Below are positions 11,701 to 24,400 of a DNA stretch of 64,000 nucleotides, one piece after another. The first letter of the stretch is position 1. Each line of letters begins with the position of its first letter. The notes below the pieces were generated by a model, which was not told the origin of the DNA, ran no database searches, and saw nothing but the letters and a program-made list of their open reading frames with translations. Made by a program: the position numbers and the translations under genes. The DNA comes from Rhynchonema sp. JSB1_4 (Eukaryota; Nematoda; Chromadorea; Monhysterida; Xyalidae), in assembly GCA_030248065.1 (NCBI GenBank), contig JASAMV010004411.1, forward strand, positions 30,283-94,282. Reading direction: 5' to 3'.

Positions 11701-14700
11701 GAAATAACAGTGCCTCCACTTTAGGAAGTTCAACGACGAAATAGAATTCGTATTCGAATTCCCCGACAAAACTTGCCCCTGAAGCTACTCTTGCCAAAAT
11801 CCATTAGCTAATTCTCTTTCAGTCGGTTGTGAAAGCACATACAATCAAAGGTTGAATTTATAACAACTAACGGTACAGGAAGTTAGTTATTCCTGCCGGT
11901 TCGGCCATGAAAGCGACCGACGGTCCGAGGGATTGGCAGTAAGCGCTTGCTTCCCAGTATGTCACATCCGTTCCGCCAAGGGCGAAACAAAGTTCATCAC
12001 CTGCTGCTGACGTGATCATCGCCCATTGGGTGGAGTTGTCTTAAAAATCAGCACACATGTGGATCCGTGTAGGTGTATCAACCTTGCGGGCAAGTACTGC
12101 GATTCGTTGAACGACAATTGTTTGGTTTTTGTAGGTTTACTCTGTTTTGAGTTAGTGTTGCAACTTAATCCCAAAATGCAGGATTTGTAAAACGCGTTTT
12201 CCCGTAAAGTGGTCCATCCGTTGTCGCGGTCGCAGTGCTTGCCCGCGCAAAGCTTATATGGTTAATTGTTTCGATTGTGACGTTGAATTTTTGACGTGTA
12301 AAGTCAATTGCCCAAGTTGTAACAAATTCAAAAGAACACTGAAGTGGGCCTACCTTGAGTTCCACAATCAGTTCCATTGTAACCCACGCCGCACAAACAT
12401 GACCAACTGTCCCAGGTTGTTGGCGTCTGACAAGTGGCGCCGTTCTGAAATACGGTCAGAATCATATCTTCACATGCGTTTGATTTCACAAAAAAATGTA
12501 AGCTAAAATCAACATCCGACCAAACAAGGATTGGAGAAACACGGATCCGTAAACGAGCACACGGTTGCGAAATACGACGCGCAGTGGTATCCGACCATTT
12601 TGACCGAGTCGGCCGGAGAAACGCTGCCGCACCAACCGGTCGGCGTGGCTGAAATCGCTTGCGGGCTCTGGTCGAGGACAATAAGACATACATGTACCGA
12701 TGCAATCCAGTGAGTTCTGATCATAAAGTCAATTTGACAGCGTATCGAGCGAAATTGGTGGAAATAAAAAACCTCACAGGCGGATGAGTATCACCCACCT
12801 TCTTTCCTAAACGACTACTACTGTCTAACTTATATCATTGTCCACTTCATCCCTTTGTGAACCATGAGCCTCACACCAAACGTATGTACATATGTAACTC
12901 AGAGGCCTCGAACCTACGGTCAGCTCTGTTACCAACTGTCTGAAGCCACAAGCTTCATAACACATGTCAGCTCAGTATCTCTAAGGCACACACGCATGCA
13001 TACGCTGCTGTGGGCGGCATCATTACATCAACGCTTGCATACCTACAGTCCAGAAACTTATTAGCCAATTTAGCTAGTGCCGTATCGCCATACTTCTCTA
13101 AAAATTCCACCAGTTTGAAATTGATTACTCCCATTTCTTTCTGGCCTGGAAGGTAGTGTTAGATACATACCTATTGTTCAAAAAGTAAAACGCACGTTCG
13201 ATATCGGTCGTTTGCGACACCGTTGTCGGCTCGCCGTTGAAGTTGGACCATTGGTCATCAGCGTCCTGGTCATTGTATCCCACCCAGACCGGGGTACCAA
13301 CCAGCGGCGTCATTTCTGCAAAACTCAGGGAAACAGTTGGACAATTCCGTACCCGGTCCATTATGTATTGCCACTGTACCACACAATCAAATCAAAACAC
13401 TGTTGTGCCAAATGCAAAGCAGTCAGCCACCAACGAAAGATGCCTGCGAACTCCACCATATCCAGTATAGGCGCAAGCGTCATCGGCGGGGTCATACCCT
13501 GGCAGGATGCATTTGCTTGGGCGAACGTCACGGCAGCAGTGTCGATCTGATAGAGTACACTCGGGTTGCTTACCGTGAACGGCTTTGCTGCAAAGAAGCA
13601 AGTGTCCAAATTTCGTGTCGTTGTCGGATGTCAAACATATTTTGCTATATGCGTCTCATGGAAGAAAGCTTACTTGCGAGGTTTACAGCGCAGTATGACT
13701 CAGGCCAAGTCAGTAAGATTCATTCTGAGTAGGCTTGGTTTATGTGGCTGCCGGGTGCACAATATAACGTGTGTCCGACAGACCCAGTCAAGTTCCGATC
13801 TCCAAAAATTTGTAAGAGGCACACGTGAATTTTTATTATTGTAGCCTCACGAGTAAAGAAGCTTAAAGGGTCTCCGCCATATATATGTGACCAAAACCAA
13901 TCTCAACGAAACTTGGCACGGGAACTGGGCTTGGTCCAAAACACTCACGACCAAGAAAATTTTTTTACTACATCAGCACCCTCTACATCTACTCTGAGCC
14001 CGGAGGGCTGAAAGGTAAAAATTGTGACCCTATCTCCACACCTTGAAATTAAAATACCGATTTGTTTCGCGTGTTCCTTGTGTGCCGTTTGGTCACAAAT
14101 ATTTTATAAACGCCTTGGCTCCAATTTAGGACCATATTTATTTTTTTGGTACTACCACAGCTCGCGCTATTTTTCCAAGACCACGTACATTTCAGAAAAA
14201 AAATTTTCCGCTGTATTTTTCGGCCATATAAAGAGCGCACGAAGCTTTACTATAAAGCAGGCAAAAAGCCCATTTATCACGCTATACAAGCGATCCAAGA
14301 CCGGTTTTCCATCGCTGCTAAGTTTCGACAAAAGCTCGCTCAACTGTGGTGAGCCTCAGCTTTTTTGCATTTTACTGGGAACCCAGGAACCCGCTTCTGT
14401 GTCATATTTTCCTATTTTAATAACAATGTACCGAGGTGACATATGGCACGCCAGATAGTAAAAATATAATTGTTGTTGGTTCATCTGCATCCTTGGAGGT
14501 ACGAGCAACTAATGAATTTCACACAAAATTCATAATTTTACCAAATTTTCGCTTCCGTCACATTTATAGCCTACCCACATTTGTGATGGAAATGTGATAT
14601 TTACTGTCCGATGAAGCCCCAATGTTATTGTTGTTTATCGAACAAAATCCAAGATTGTAGCTCTAACGTATCTTGGGCAGAAGTCGTTCAATTGTAGGCA

Positions 14701-17700
14701 TCGTAGACGCTGGTCCGGTTATAAGGCCGGTTGTAGTTCCAAGTCCAACGCATGGACCTCAATGAACACGACTTTTCTCAAGATACGTTAGAGCTAGAAT
14801 TTTGGATTTTGATCGATGAACAACAATAACATTAGGGCTTCATAGGACAGTAAATATCACACTTCCATCACAACTGTGGGTAGGCTATAAATATGACGGA
14901 AGCGAAAATTTGCTAAAATTATGAATTTTGTGTAAAATACATTTGTTGCTCGTACCTCCAAGGATGCTGATGAACCAACATAGATTTACACATAACTAAC
15001 AACAATTTTATTTTTACTATCTGGCGTGCTGTATGTCACCTCGGCATATTGTTATTAAAATAGGAAAATGTGATCCTCCAAGCCACACCACCAAACATAT
15101 GGACACGGCAGGGGTTGAACCTGCGTCTTCCGGCTGTTCTAACCAACTGAACTACGCGTCCGTCTGGCTGGCGTGCTTGAGCGTGCTCTTATACCTATGC
15201 AGCACCAAACGACTGCACGAACAAGGTATAACGTGTAACGCACACTAGCGCGTATACACACACAGCCTCAGTCAGTGTAACACACACTACTTCACGGGCT
15301 GTAGCACAGGTCAACGGATGACCACGATCACACCACCTCCCCTTTTACGAAAGGTTCGGCCTCGAACCGACACTCTCTGTGAACCAGCGCAACGTGGCCC
15401 ACAAGGAACTACGCACAAATGTACGCAAATCAACTTGTGTCCCGTCCACACGTAGCGCCACCTCCCCCTCTCAGAAGGTCTGACCCCAGACCGGCTCCTT
15501 GGCCGCAACTGCGGGTTGGTTCACTTGTCGGGCTCACCAATTGTGATCCTCCAAGCCACACCACCAAACATATGGACACGGCAGGGGTTGAACCTGCGTC
15601 TTCCGGCTGTTCTAACCAACTGAACTACGCGTCCGTCTGGCTGGCGTGCTTGAGCGTGCTCTTATACCTATGCAGCACCAAACGACTGCACGAACAAGGT
15701 ATAACGTGTAACGCACACTAGCGCGTATACACACACAGCCTCAGTCAGTGTAACACACACTACTTCACGGGCTGTAGCACAGGTCAACGGATGACCACGA
15801 TCACAAAAATATGATACAGAAGCGTGGGTTGGGTCCCCAGAAAAAGGCAAAAAAGCTGAGGCTCACCACAGTTGAGCGAGCTTTTGTCGAAACTTAGCAA
15901 CGATGGAAAATCGGTCTTGGATCGCTTGTATAGCGTTATAAACTAGCTTTTTACCTGCTTTATAGTAAAGCTCTGTGCGCTCTCTATATGGCAGAAAAAT
16001 CCAAAATTTCTTGGCCGTGAGCGTTTTGGACCAAGTTTCAATGAGATTGGTTTTGGTCGCATGTATATGGCGGAGACCCTTTAAGCCAATCGTCAACTCA
16101 CCCAAATCCGGACAAAACTGTCTGCATATGAATCCATACCCCTGATTACAAAAAACATGCGCCCACGTGTTGCCCTTGTCAGTCGTGGTCTTCGTCAGGG
16201 CCAAACAATCTCGATTCGAATACTGCCGAGGCTCTGGTATAAGAAGTTAACAAGCTTGGTTGGCAATCTTTTTTAAACAGCTCTTCAAAGGAGTTTGTTC
16301 ATTTTGCACTGCATTTCGGGATAGGTCTGCTCAGCACCACAAAAAATCAACACTTACCAATTAAATTAGGGACCCAGTTGAATAAGCTGGCTTCGTTCGG
16401 ATCGGACCAGTTACCAAACCGCTGCAATTCAAGAGTACACGCGTGAATTGGCCCAGTTGGAGGATCAGATTTGGACAAAATTCGTCCCCAAATATGGTAG
16501 CTGTTATCCCCAGTGGTCAATAAAAAAATTTTTTATTCGAACCCCATTTTTTTAAAAAACATTTTTTTCTAAATTAAAAATTTTTTTTTATTCCAGCCAA
16601 AATCTGCCCAACACGATAAAAAATGAGCGCTCAAGTACAAAATAGGGGTATTTTTGTTACATAATGTGTTCTAAGTGCATATAAAGCACAGGTGATACGA
16701 AAACCATGCTATCCAATGGTCGATAAGTACCAACCATAGTCAGGTACACATCCGTACCCTTCCCCAGGTGGTGCGGGTGTGATGGTATGGCTTTCTGATA
16801 TTCGGGATGGGAATTTTGGGTGAAATTATGACGTCTAGGTACACGACCAATGCAAATAAGCTGCACATAGTGTGAAATTAGAGTGAATACAAAATAGAAT
16901 CACTCCTTTCGGGTCTGGGGCATGGATAAATAAATGCCCACCCGGTCACATGTACGTGTGTAGTCATACGAGAGGCCCTGTGAGTGTGCGCACTATGTCT
17001 AGATGCCACAAAACAACGATTATGGCACCCAATACACTCATGGTAGGGTTAGGTGATGTCAACAGTAGCAATTTTTATGCAAAAAATTGCACTTTTAGAG
17101 CAAAAAAATCGAGAAATTTTCGAATTTTGAAATAATAAAAACAAATTTTTTTTAACTTTTGGAACGAATTTTTTTTTAAAAACCACTTGTTATCCCCTTG
17201 ATCAAACAGTGGTTTGCCAGAACCGAGCTTTACACCATAAAGCCGGGCTTATAGTGCAGTTCTGAATGCCATACATATTGTGCTCATTTAAAGTTACTGT
17301 ATCACCACGGAACCAAAAGCATGGCTTTGAAAGTCGACGTTTTTGAACCGTATTGCTTTAAAGTGCAGCGAAGGTTAGATAACAGTGTTTATTGCCAATT
17401 GAAATATATTGTCGTGTGTTCGCGTTCGAGCGACACCAAACTTAGCTTTTTTATTAACTCAGAAACACACGCTGTGTTGCGTTTCATAGACAGAAAAGCA
17501 CAATTTTATTTCACATTTCTTGGCAGACTTTGTTGACATATCAAGTACAGCTTCCCTTGTCTCCTGCACACCTAAGATTACAAGCGTAAGAAAAGGGTGC
17601 CTTTAAAAAACGAAAAACGGCTTGATTTATCGGATTGTTTTGTTCACCATTCATCAACATGGTGTTTCCCACAATGTTTTGATTCACATTCAATGGAGAA

Positions 17701-19981
17701 ACGCCTAAATATTAAACGGCGGAAATGTCGGAGATTGGCTCAGCTTATGCTTTGCACGTGATGGTTTTAAACATTTTGGCGTTTTACTGCTCGTGACAAA
17801 ATGTATTGCATCCGTGAAACATCACGGAGCACCCAATTGAAAATCCAGTTGCTGAATGTTTGTTTCCAGTGCTTAGTTTCCATTTTCTGAAAAAATGCCC
17901 GAAAGCAAACGCCATCAACTATTCTTTGCAGACTCCCCCTTAGGCCGCGTACAGATAGAGCTGGTTCTGGTTCTGGTTTTAGTAAAAAAATTTCTATGTC
18001 CGAAAACCAGAACCAGAGCCAGCTCTATCTGTACGCAAAACTGGAAATATTTCTGGCGCAATTTTTTTTATTCTATGTCAGAGAACCAGAAATATCTCCA
18101 GCTCTATCTGTACACAAAACTGGAAATATTTCTGGCGCAGTTCGAAACATTTATGTCACTAGGTTATTTGAAGAAAACGTGGTGTGTGTGTGCTTGCAAC
18201 ATTTTGTTTACAGGGTGTGCCGAAATACCTATACCTGGTATGAATTATTGTTTATGCCGATTTGTGATAAACTTTGGCTAATTGTTTATGATCTGTTGTG
18301 GGCGCTTTGCCAGCAATCTTCCATCGTTTGCAAACATGTTTTCAGGTATGATGTTTTCAGGTACCGCAGAATTCTAAACAAAGCCCCTAATCTGCTGCGC
18401 TATCAGAACTAAACTTTCCACTTCGATGTGTTTGTTGATGTTCTCGTCCATGCTGACGAAAGCAGGGACGCCGCTGGTTTTAAGGTGTTTGAGGTACTTT
18501 TTCCAAAAAACTGGTTCAAGCACAATGTGCTCAACGGAAATTCTTATGGTGTAAAAGTCGACCAATCAGCAAATAAACTCGCATTGTGCTTGAACCGCTT
18601 TTTTGGAAAATATGCCTCAAACACCGTAGTGAAAATCCTCCCAGCGGCGTCTCTGCTGTCCTCAGCATGGACGAGAGAGAACATCAACAAACTGTATCGA
18701 AGTGGAGGTTTAGTTCTGATGGCGCAGCAGATTAGGGGCCTTGTTCAGAATTCTCCGGTACCTGAAAACATGTTTGCAAACGATCGAAGATTGCTGGCAA
18801 AGCGCCCACAAGCAGACCATAAAAAATTAGCCAAATTTTATCACAAATCGAAACAATGACTGCACAAACAATAATTAATACCAGGTGTGTATGTATCGGC
18901 ACACCCTGTAATCAAAGAAAATGTTGCAAGGACACACACCACGTTTTTTTCATAAATAACCCAGGGACATAAATGTTTAGAACCTGGAGATATTTCTGGT
19001 TCTCTGACATAGAGTAAAAAATATTGCGCCAGAAATATTTCCAGTTTTGCGTACAGATAGAGCTGGAGATATTTCTGGTTCTCTGACATAGAGTAAAAAA
19101 TATTGCGCCAGAAATATTTCCAGTTTTGCGTACAGATAGAGCTGGCTCTGGTTCTGGTTTTCGGACATAGAAATTTTTTTAGTAAAACCAGAACCAGAAC
19201 CAGCTCTATCTGTACGCGGCCTAAATCGAACTTCTCTGGTGCAGTTAGCTACGATTGTAAATTGGGTGTCGATGGTTAGGTCAGCTTAACCGTGTCGCAG
19301 CCCGCTCAACCTTAAAAACCGTCATCAGTTGCAAGGTCTAATGAGGCAGATTCTCTTAAATCGATTACACATCCCTACCGCATTCGTCGCTCCGACGTAG
19401 TACGTATCGCCGTCAGTGAAATTCCACTTGATGTCAATTCGGAGGGCGCGCGTGTGGTTCACACTGTTTGTGTAAATGTGCTCTGCAATAAAGTTGTGAC
19501 ACGCAATGCTGTGAAACGTCGTATAGAACAAATGTTTCACTAACGTTGGAGTGCGAGGGCTTCAGTAACGCCCAAAGGGACCATCATGGCCCAGCCCGAT
19601 CCGCGTGCGGCACAGGCCGCGTTAGCGTCATCATGAGTTAGACCTGGGAGGACACATGAGCATAAGTTCAGGCTGTGACAAGAATGTTCACATCAACAGG
19701 AATACTCAGAATTCCAGAAGAATACTCTGATTTTAAAAATGTTCAGAAGTTTGCCGCGCAAGAACACCAACCAGGCCACGTGTCATTTATGTAGTAGCAA
19801 TAGTGATCAGTTATTTTGTACTCGTCGCCTGCTTCGCAGCATTGACCATCTGAATCAATAAACTGTTGATTTGATATGTAAAGTTGCTCAGAATTCAGTA
19901 CGTGGCTGTTGTTTCAATTCTACCTGCATGCGCCGCCAACCAGCTGATAATTACCAAAATCGAAGTTTTGATCAGTTCCAT
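8748..19981 (-). CDS. Gene B: paralogue of gene A (lectin/EGF/DEG-ENaC chimera)
   Basis: Twenty-five exons, phase-consistent, 958 residues: 19924-19981, 19772-19849, 19545-19643, 19379-19482, 16358-16421, 16102-16233, 13435-13587, 13196-13315, 12521-12648, 12354-12444, 11872-12039, 11269-11409, 11049-11216, 10862-10954, 10672-10782, 10539-10603, 10288-10439, 10114-10220, 9897-10057, 9725-9820, 9550-9658, 9399-9477, 9243-9291, 9023-9160, 8748-8960. The start encodes MELIKTSILVIISWLAAHA, a clear signal peptide. Domain order matches gene A, with a 21-codon stalk exon (10539-10603). The DEG/ENaC part keeps GNCFTFN, CNCPLPC and the final helix (about 895-925), again without a first helix. Two introns are swollen by fold-back elements (13867-16080 and 17943-19221) and one of these also by a retroelement. 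The exons themselves look intact. Gene C is the closest relative. Confidence 0.8.
15101..15161 (-). repeat. Anticodon-less tRNA-like sequence in the TRIM LTR (copy 1)
   Basis: On the minus strand this 61-nt segment folds as a tRNA. It has a 7-bp acceptor stem (GGACGCG with CGTGTCC, one G-U), a D arm GTTC/GAAC and a T arm GCAGG-TTCAACC-CCTGC. Only 10 nt stand where the anticodon arm should be. The A box (TAGTTCAGTTGG) and B box (GGTTCAACCC) match Pol III internal promoters. It cannot decode, so it is not a tRNA gene. Confidence 0.75.
15574..15634 (-). repeat. Anticodon-less tRNA-like sequence in the TRIM LTR (copy 2)
   Basis: This copy lies in the other LTR and is identical to the copy at 15101-15161. 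In the element's own orientation it is in the 5' LTR, where a Pol III promoter could drive transcription into the element. Confidence 0.75.
16512..17188. mobile_element. AT-rich transposon with a 9-bp target duplication
   Basis: GTTATCCCC flanks both sides (16503-16511 and 17189-17197). The ends are imperfect inverted repeats beginning AGTGGT, followed by A/T runs and ATTCG. The interior is non-coding. A 9-bp duplication is typical of Mutator-like elements, but hAT (8 bp) cannot be excluded if the boundary shifts by one base. It lies in the gene B intron between exons 16358-16421 and 19379-19482. Confidence 0.65.
17943..19221. mobile_element. Giant fold-back element (1.28 kb), in a gene B intron
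   Basis: This near-complete palindrome has arms of roughly 570 bp and a short centre near 18520-18590. Both ends read GGCCGCGTACAGATAGAGC inward, flanked by TA. In each arm the motif CCAGCTCTATCTGTAC recurs, alternating in orientation with CCAGAACCAGA-type repeats. Open frames within it are shadows of the palindrome. The superfamily is uncertain; a TA target would fit Tc1/mariner. Confidence 0.8.
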
Positions 19982-20117
19982 TCCTGCCGTTGCAATGTGA
20001 ATACAGATTTGTTCCCGTTTCTGTCAATCTGCGGCAACCATGAGAATGAAATCAATGGAATGACAACAGACGCGTGTAATTTTGCGTTCCGTCCACTTTA
20101 GACATGCATGGAAACAC

Positions 20118-21054
<937 letters not shown>

Positions 21055-21260
21055 TTGTGTTTCCTCATTTATTGTTGGAGACAAGGATTTTGACCACACA
21101 CAAAAAAGAAAATGCCTATTACGAATATAGGCAACAAAGGTTCCACAAAAATAGCATGCCTGTCGCGGAGATCACTCACACAATTTTAACCAAAATGTTT
21201 ATGTTTTGAGGAACGCATCGTCGCCTGCCACCTTTTTGTCCAAGTTGAATAACGTACCAT
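21055..21260 (-). pseudogene. Relic of the GH27 gene 3' end
   Basis: On the minus strand the tail reads N-L-D-K-K-V-A-G-D-D-A-F-L-K-T-stop. It parallels the last residues of the intact gene ending at 30097 ([18 protein letters not shown]). Similarity continues past the stop into the 3' UTR, including TGTGTTTC and the ATTTATTG polyadenylation region (21060 versus 29925). No other exon of that gene is present. The fragment marks one edge of the segment duplicated when genes B and C arose. Confidence 0.8.
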
Positions 21261-21494
21261 ACGTACTACAAAAAACTCCTCAGGCTGAAAAAACAGCCGA
21301 GAGGTAACTTTTCCGAAACAGTCACAGTCAGCCGGTTCACTGGGTCCGTAAGAAAACAGCGCATAGAATTGTAGAGCGTGATTATACATAATATACCAAG
21401 CATCTTGACAAACTAGGGATCATAGCAAGTGAAATTGAACACGGCAAACGTCGAATTCACAGCGCCTAATCTTCCTAATTTCTTGAGAACACAA

Positions 21495-24400
21495 CTACAA
21501 TTCTCCGGTTGGATTGGCCATGGCACTGTACTGCATGTAGGCCGTCAGATGACAATAGTCGACAAACACGAAGAACTTTGTCGTCGCACCGCAGAGTGCG
21601 GCCACCGTGATTCGACCCCATAGGACCAGAAATTCGGCCATCGTGAACACGGATACCGACGCCAGAATGCCCAACAACCCTCCGACTTGTGATAGAAGGT
21701 CGATCATCTGAAAAGACAAATTTCCAATTCAGAGTTACGTTTTTTTGTTTAATGAATAGCAGCGAACGTACGCCCATGTTTGGCGTTTCGACATATTTCT
21801 TGAAATTGAGCGACTTGAGGTAGACCTCAATCAGCGCACGATTGCGCTCACTCTCCCAGATGCATGCTTCAATCTCCGTGGTGTTTCCGACCATAGGGCA
21901 CTTGTTGGGCTGAATACCAAATGAGTGAAATGGTTGACTACCACTAAATCAAAAAACAGACAGTTATGCGTACATGGCCTCTGAAGATCGACCGCACTGT
22001 TTCCACGTTGTACTCCACCGAGCTGAAGATGCATAAGATGCTCAGGGTTGGGCAAAAAGTAGAAATTTAAATTGTTTTAGTAGCTCGCCACCATTTCGGT
22101 TTCTAAAAATTAGAAAAGTAAGTTCACTTTTTTTATTATTTCGGGACTTTTTTTATTACTTCCCCTTTTTGGTGAAAAATGCATGTCTTTGTGCATGCTT
22201 CTGCTTGTTTCTTACGACAAGGTTGCCTGCCGGCGCTATTATATTTCGCTTCGGTACACTATTATTAATGTCTGTGGCTCTAGTTAGCTGCCTAAATAGC
22301 CCACATGATGTGCGCACTCAGTTCTTCCAGCAAGTAAAATCTGCTTGAAGTATAATAATATCGTGCCAAAAGCCCGCGGGTCATCAACCTCGGGTTACGC
22401 GGCTGCTTTCGGCTAATTTTTGCAACAAATTGTGCCAGTTATTTACCTTTCCCGTGAGACGCCTTTACTTTTCATTTTACAACATTCAAATGGTGGACAG
22501 ACTACGAGGCGAACTCTCACGCTCCCGAGCTCATCGCGTGTGCTCACCTCGCTTCTGCCCGTTTAAAACATGCAATCGGTATAAAGTGTTCCTATATTCT
22601 CAAGTAAAATCAATATGCTTATCAACTAACCTTCGACAATCTTTTTACAGTGTGAACCGAAATTTTTTTACGAACTATAAAAAGTAAAGCTTAAAAATTT
22701 TCTGAAAATTCAAAAAAAGTTAAAAAAATTGCGATAATTAAACAATTTTTTGATCCGGCTCTGATGATACCATAAAAATTTGGATTTTTTAATTTTTTTG
22801 ATTTTTAAAAAATTTTTAATCTGGATGCAAATAAAAACAGGGGTGCAGAAACAAACAGAAAATTTAGAACGAAGCAGAAAAGGTCGTACTGGCATGGTAG
22901 CGGACAGTTGCATTCCCAACTGCTCGGATTCGAGGCATCTGATTCTGCGAATTCGTCGATGCAGGTACCTAAAGGTACAATGTCCTTCGCACAAGCAATT
23001 ACTCCAAGCACAACGCACGAACGCTGCGATAGTCGGCACTTCGGTTTCGTTTGGTCCAGCGCAAAGCGTGGATCCATGCACTCGCAGCCAGTTTTGTACA
23101 ACTCGTTCTGGTAACAACTTCGTTGGCACGCCTGTAGAGTGTATCTGACACATTTTGGTCTGATCTGACGTTAACGGGGCCGTAAACCACAAAGAAGTTG
23201 ACCCACGTGCGACGAATAATTTCCGTCATGGTAGTAGGAGTTGACGTCGCTTGGTTTGTTCACACAATCACTGTGCGGCTTGCTCAGACGCACGTATTCT
23301 TGCTAAAACGTGTGTGGTACGCTAATGGACCGTTTGCGTGACACGCAGTAGTATTGAAGTACACCTTGGTCACACCCATCTGCGTATACCATCCGGGCGC
23401 GGCCGTGTGTCCGACGCTCTCCAAGAACACGCCGTCGTACATGTAATGCACAAAAACACGGAACCCGGCTGATAGTATCCACGGCGCGTACTCCTCTTGT
23501 TGCGCGTTCAAATACATGACGAGGCCTAAAGACACTATACTTGCCTCAGCGAAAAAATCAGAGACACAATTTCGCACCATTTCCTCGTCCGGCGCGTCGT
23601 CCCATGTAAACGTGTGATAAATTTGGATGGTTGAATGTGAAACAGTTGCCCAACGCAGGGTCGTTCCAACGAAAGAAATCTTTGCTGAAAAGGCGATGAA
23701 CGTGTTATAAGTGGCCTGCCTACTGTGCGAAAGGGCGAAAACACCTCATATCCAATGCTCTTCCCTCATAAGTAGCCCATTCAAACACGGCGTAGTCCCA
23801 GCTGGCTGCCAATCTTTGCGCCTCTTCCAAATTTGCGGCCAGGAATGTTGTCGAATCGATGGTATTCTGTGGTGTGATCAGCGTAGCGATTGTTTCCTGA
23901 AAACGATTCAAACAGACTTAGAACGCGATAATAAATTCATCTTACATATAATTCTCTCAGCCCTTTTCGCTGAAATTTCTCTGTCGCTCCAAACTTACTG
24001 ATGCATTCATGCCGAGTGACGGAAACGTTGACGAGATGGGCTGCGTTGTTGTGGCTGCTGCGGTTGTGGCTGCAGCGGTTGTGGCTGCTGCGGTTGTGGC
24101 TGCAGCGGTTGTGGCTGCAGCGGTTGTGGCTGCTGCGGTTGTGGTGCCGACATCTGAAAGGCTTCGCACAACATAGGAATATGGGAATGATATCGCGTGT
24201 GGCAGTGAACTTTGGCCTAAAACTTTTGATGCACTCACACGTTTCGCAGAAGAATCCAGTGTAGTCGACGGCGCAGCCGCACGAGTGCTGACCTAAGGTG
24301 TCGGACTGGCAGACGCCGCCGTTCTGACACGGAGTGCTCGGACAGAACACTGCAAAAGCGATGCGCCGATTTGGGATGCATGAGAAAAAGTGGGAAACTA

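Larger units (their letters stand above)
15069..15805 (-). mobile_element. TRIM: terminal-repeat retrotransposon in miniature
   Basis: Two direct repeats of 264 bp (15069-15332 and 15542-15805) appear identical and begin and end TGTGATC...GATCACA. They enclose 209 bp with no coding capacity. Read on the minus strand, a primer-binding-site-like TGGTGAGCCCGACAAG begins two bases inside the first LTR. A purine tract AAAAGGGGAGGTGG (15333-15346) abuts the second LTR. AAAA flanks both sides (15065-15068, 15806-15809). These are the standard marks of an LTR element; at 737 bp it fits the TRIM class. Identical LTRs imply a recent insertion. Confidence 0.85.
13867..16080. mobile_element. Giant TTAA-flanked fold-back element (2.2 kb), in a gene B intron
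   Basis: The ends AGGGTCTCCGCCATATA and its reverse complement are flanked by TTAA at 13863-13866 and 16081-16084. The whole unit is a long imperfect palindrome centred near 14730. Matching stretches include 14220-14350 with 15855-15990, and 14440-14690 with 14770-15020. The left arm has about 245 bp (near 13975-14215) absent from the right arm, and the right arm carries the retroelement at 15069-15805. There is no transposase frame. The target duplication suggests piggyBac-type mobilisation. Confidence 0.8.

Noticed and set aside
15101..15161. Functional tRNA gene
   Set aside because: Acceptor, D and T arms are intact but the anticodon arm is reduced to 10 nt, and the segment lies inside an LTR.
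17895..19168. Several open frames within 17943-19221
   Set aside because: They mirror each other because the DNA is a palindrome, and none resembles a transposase.
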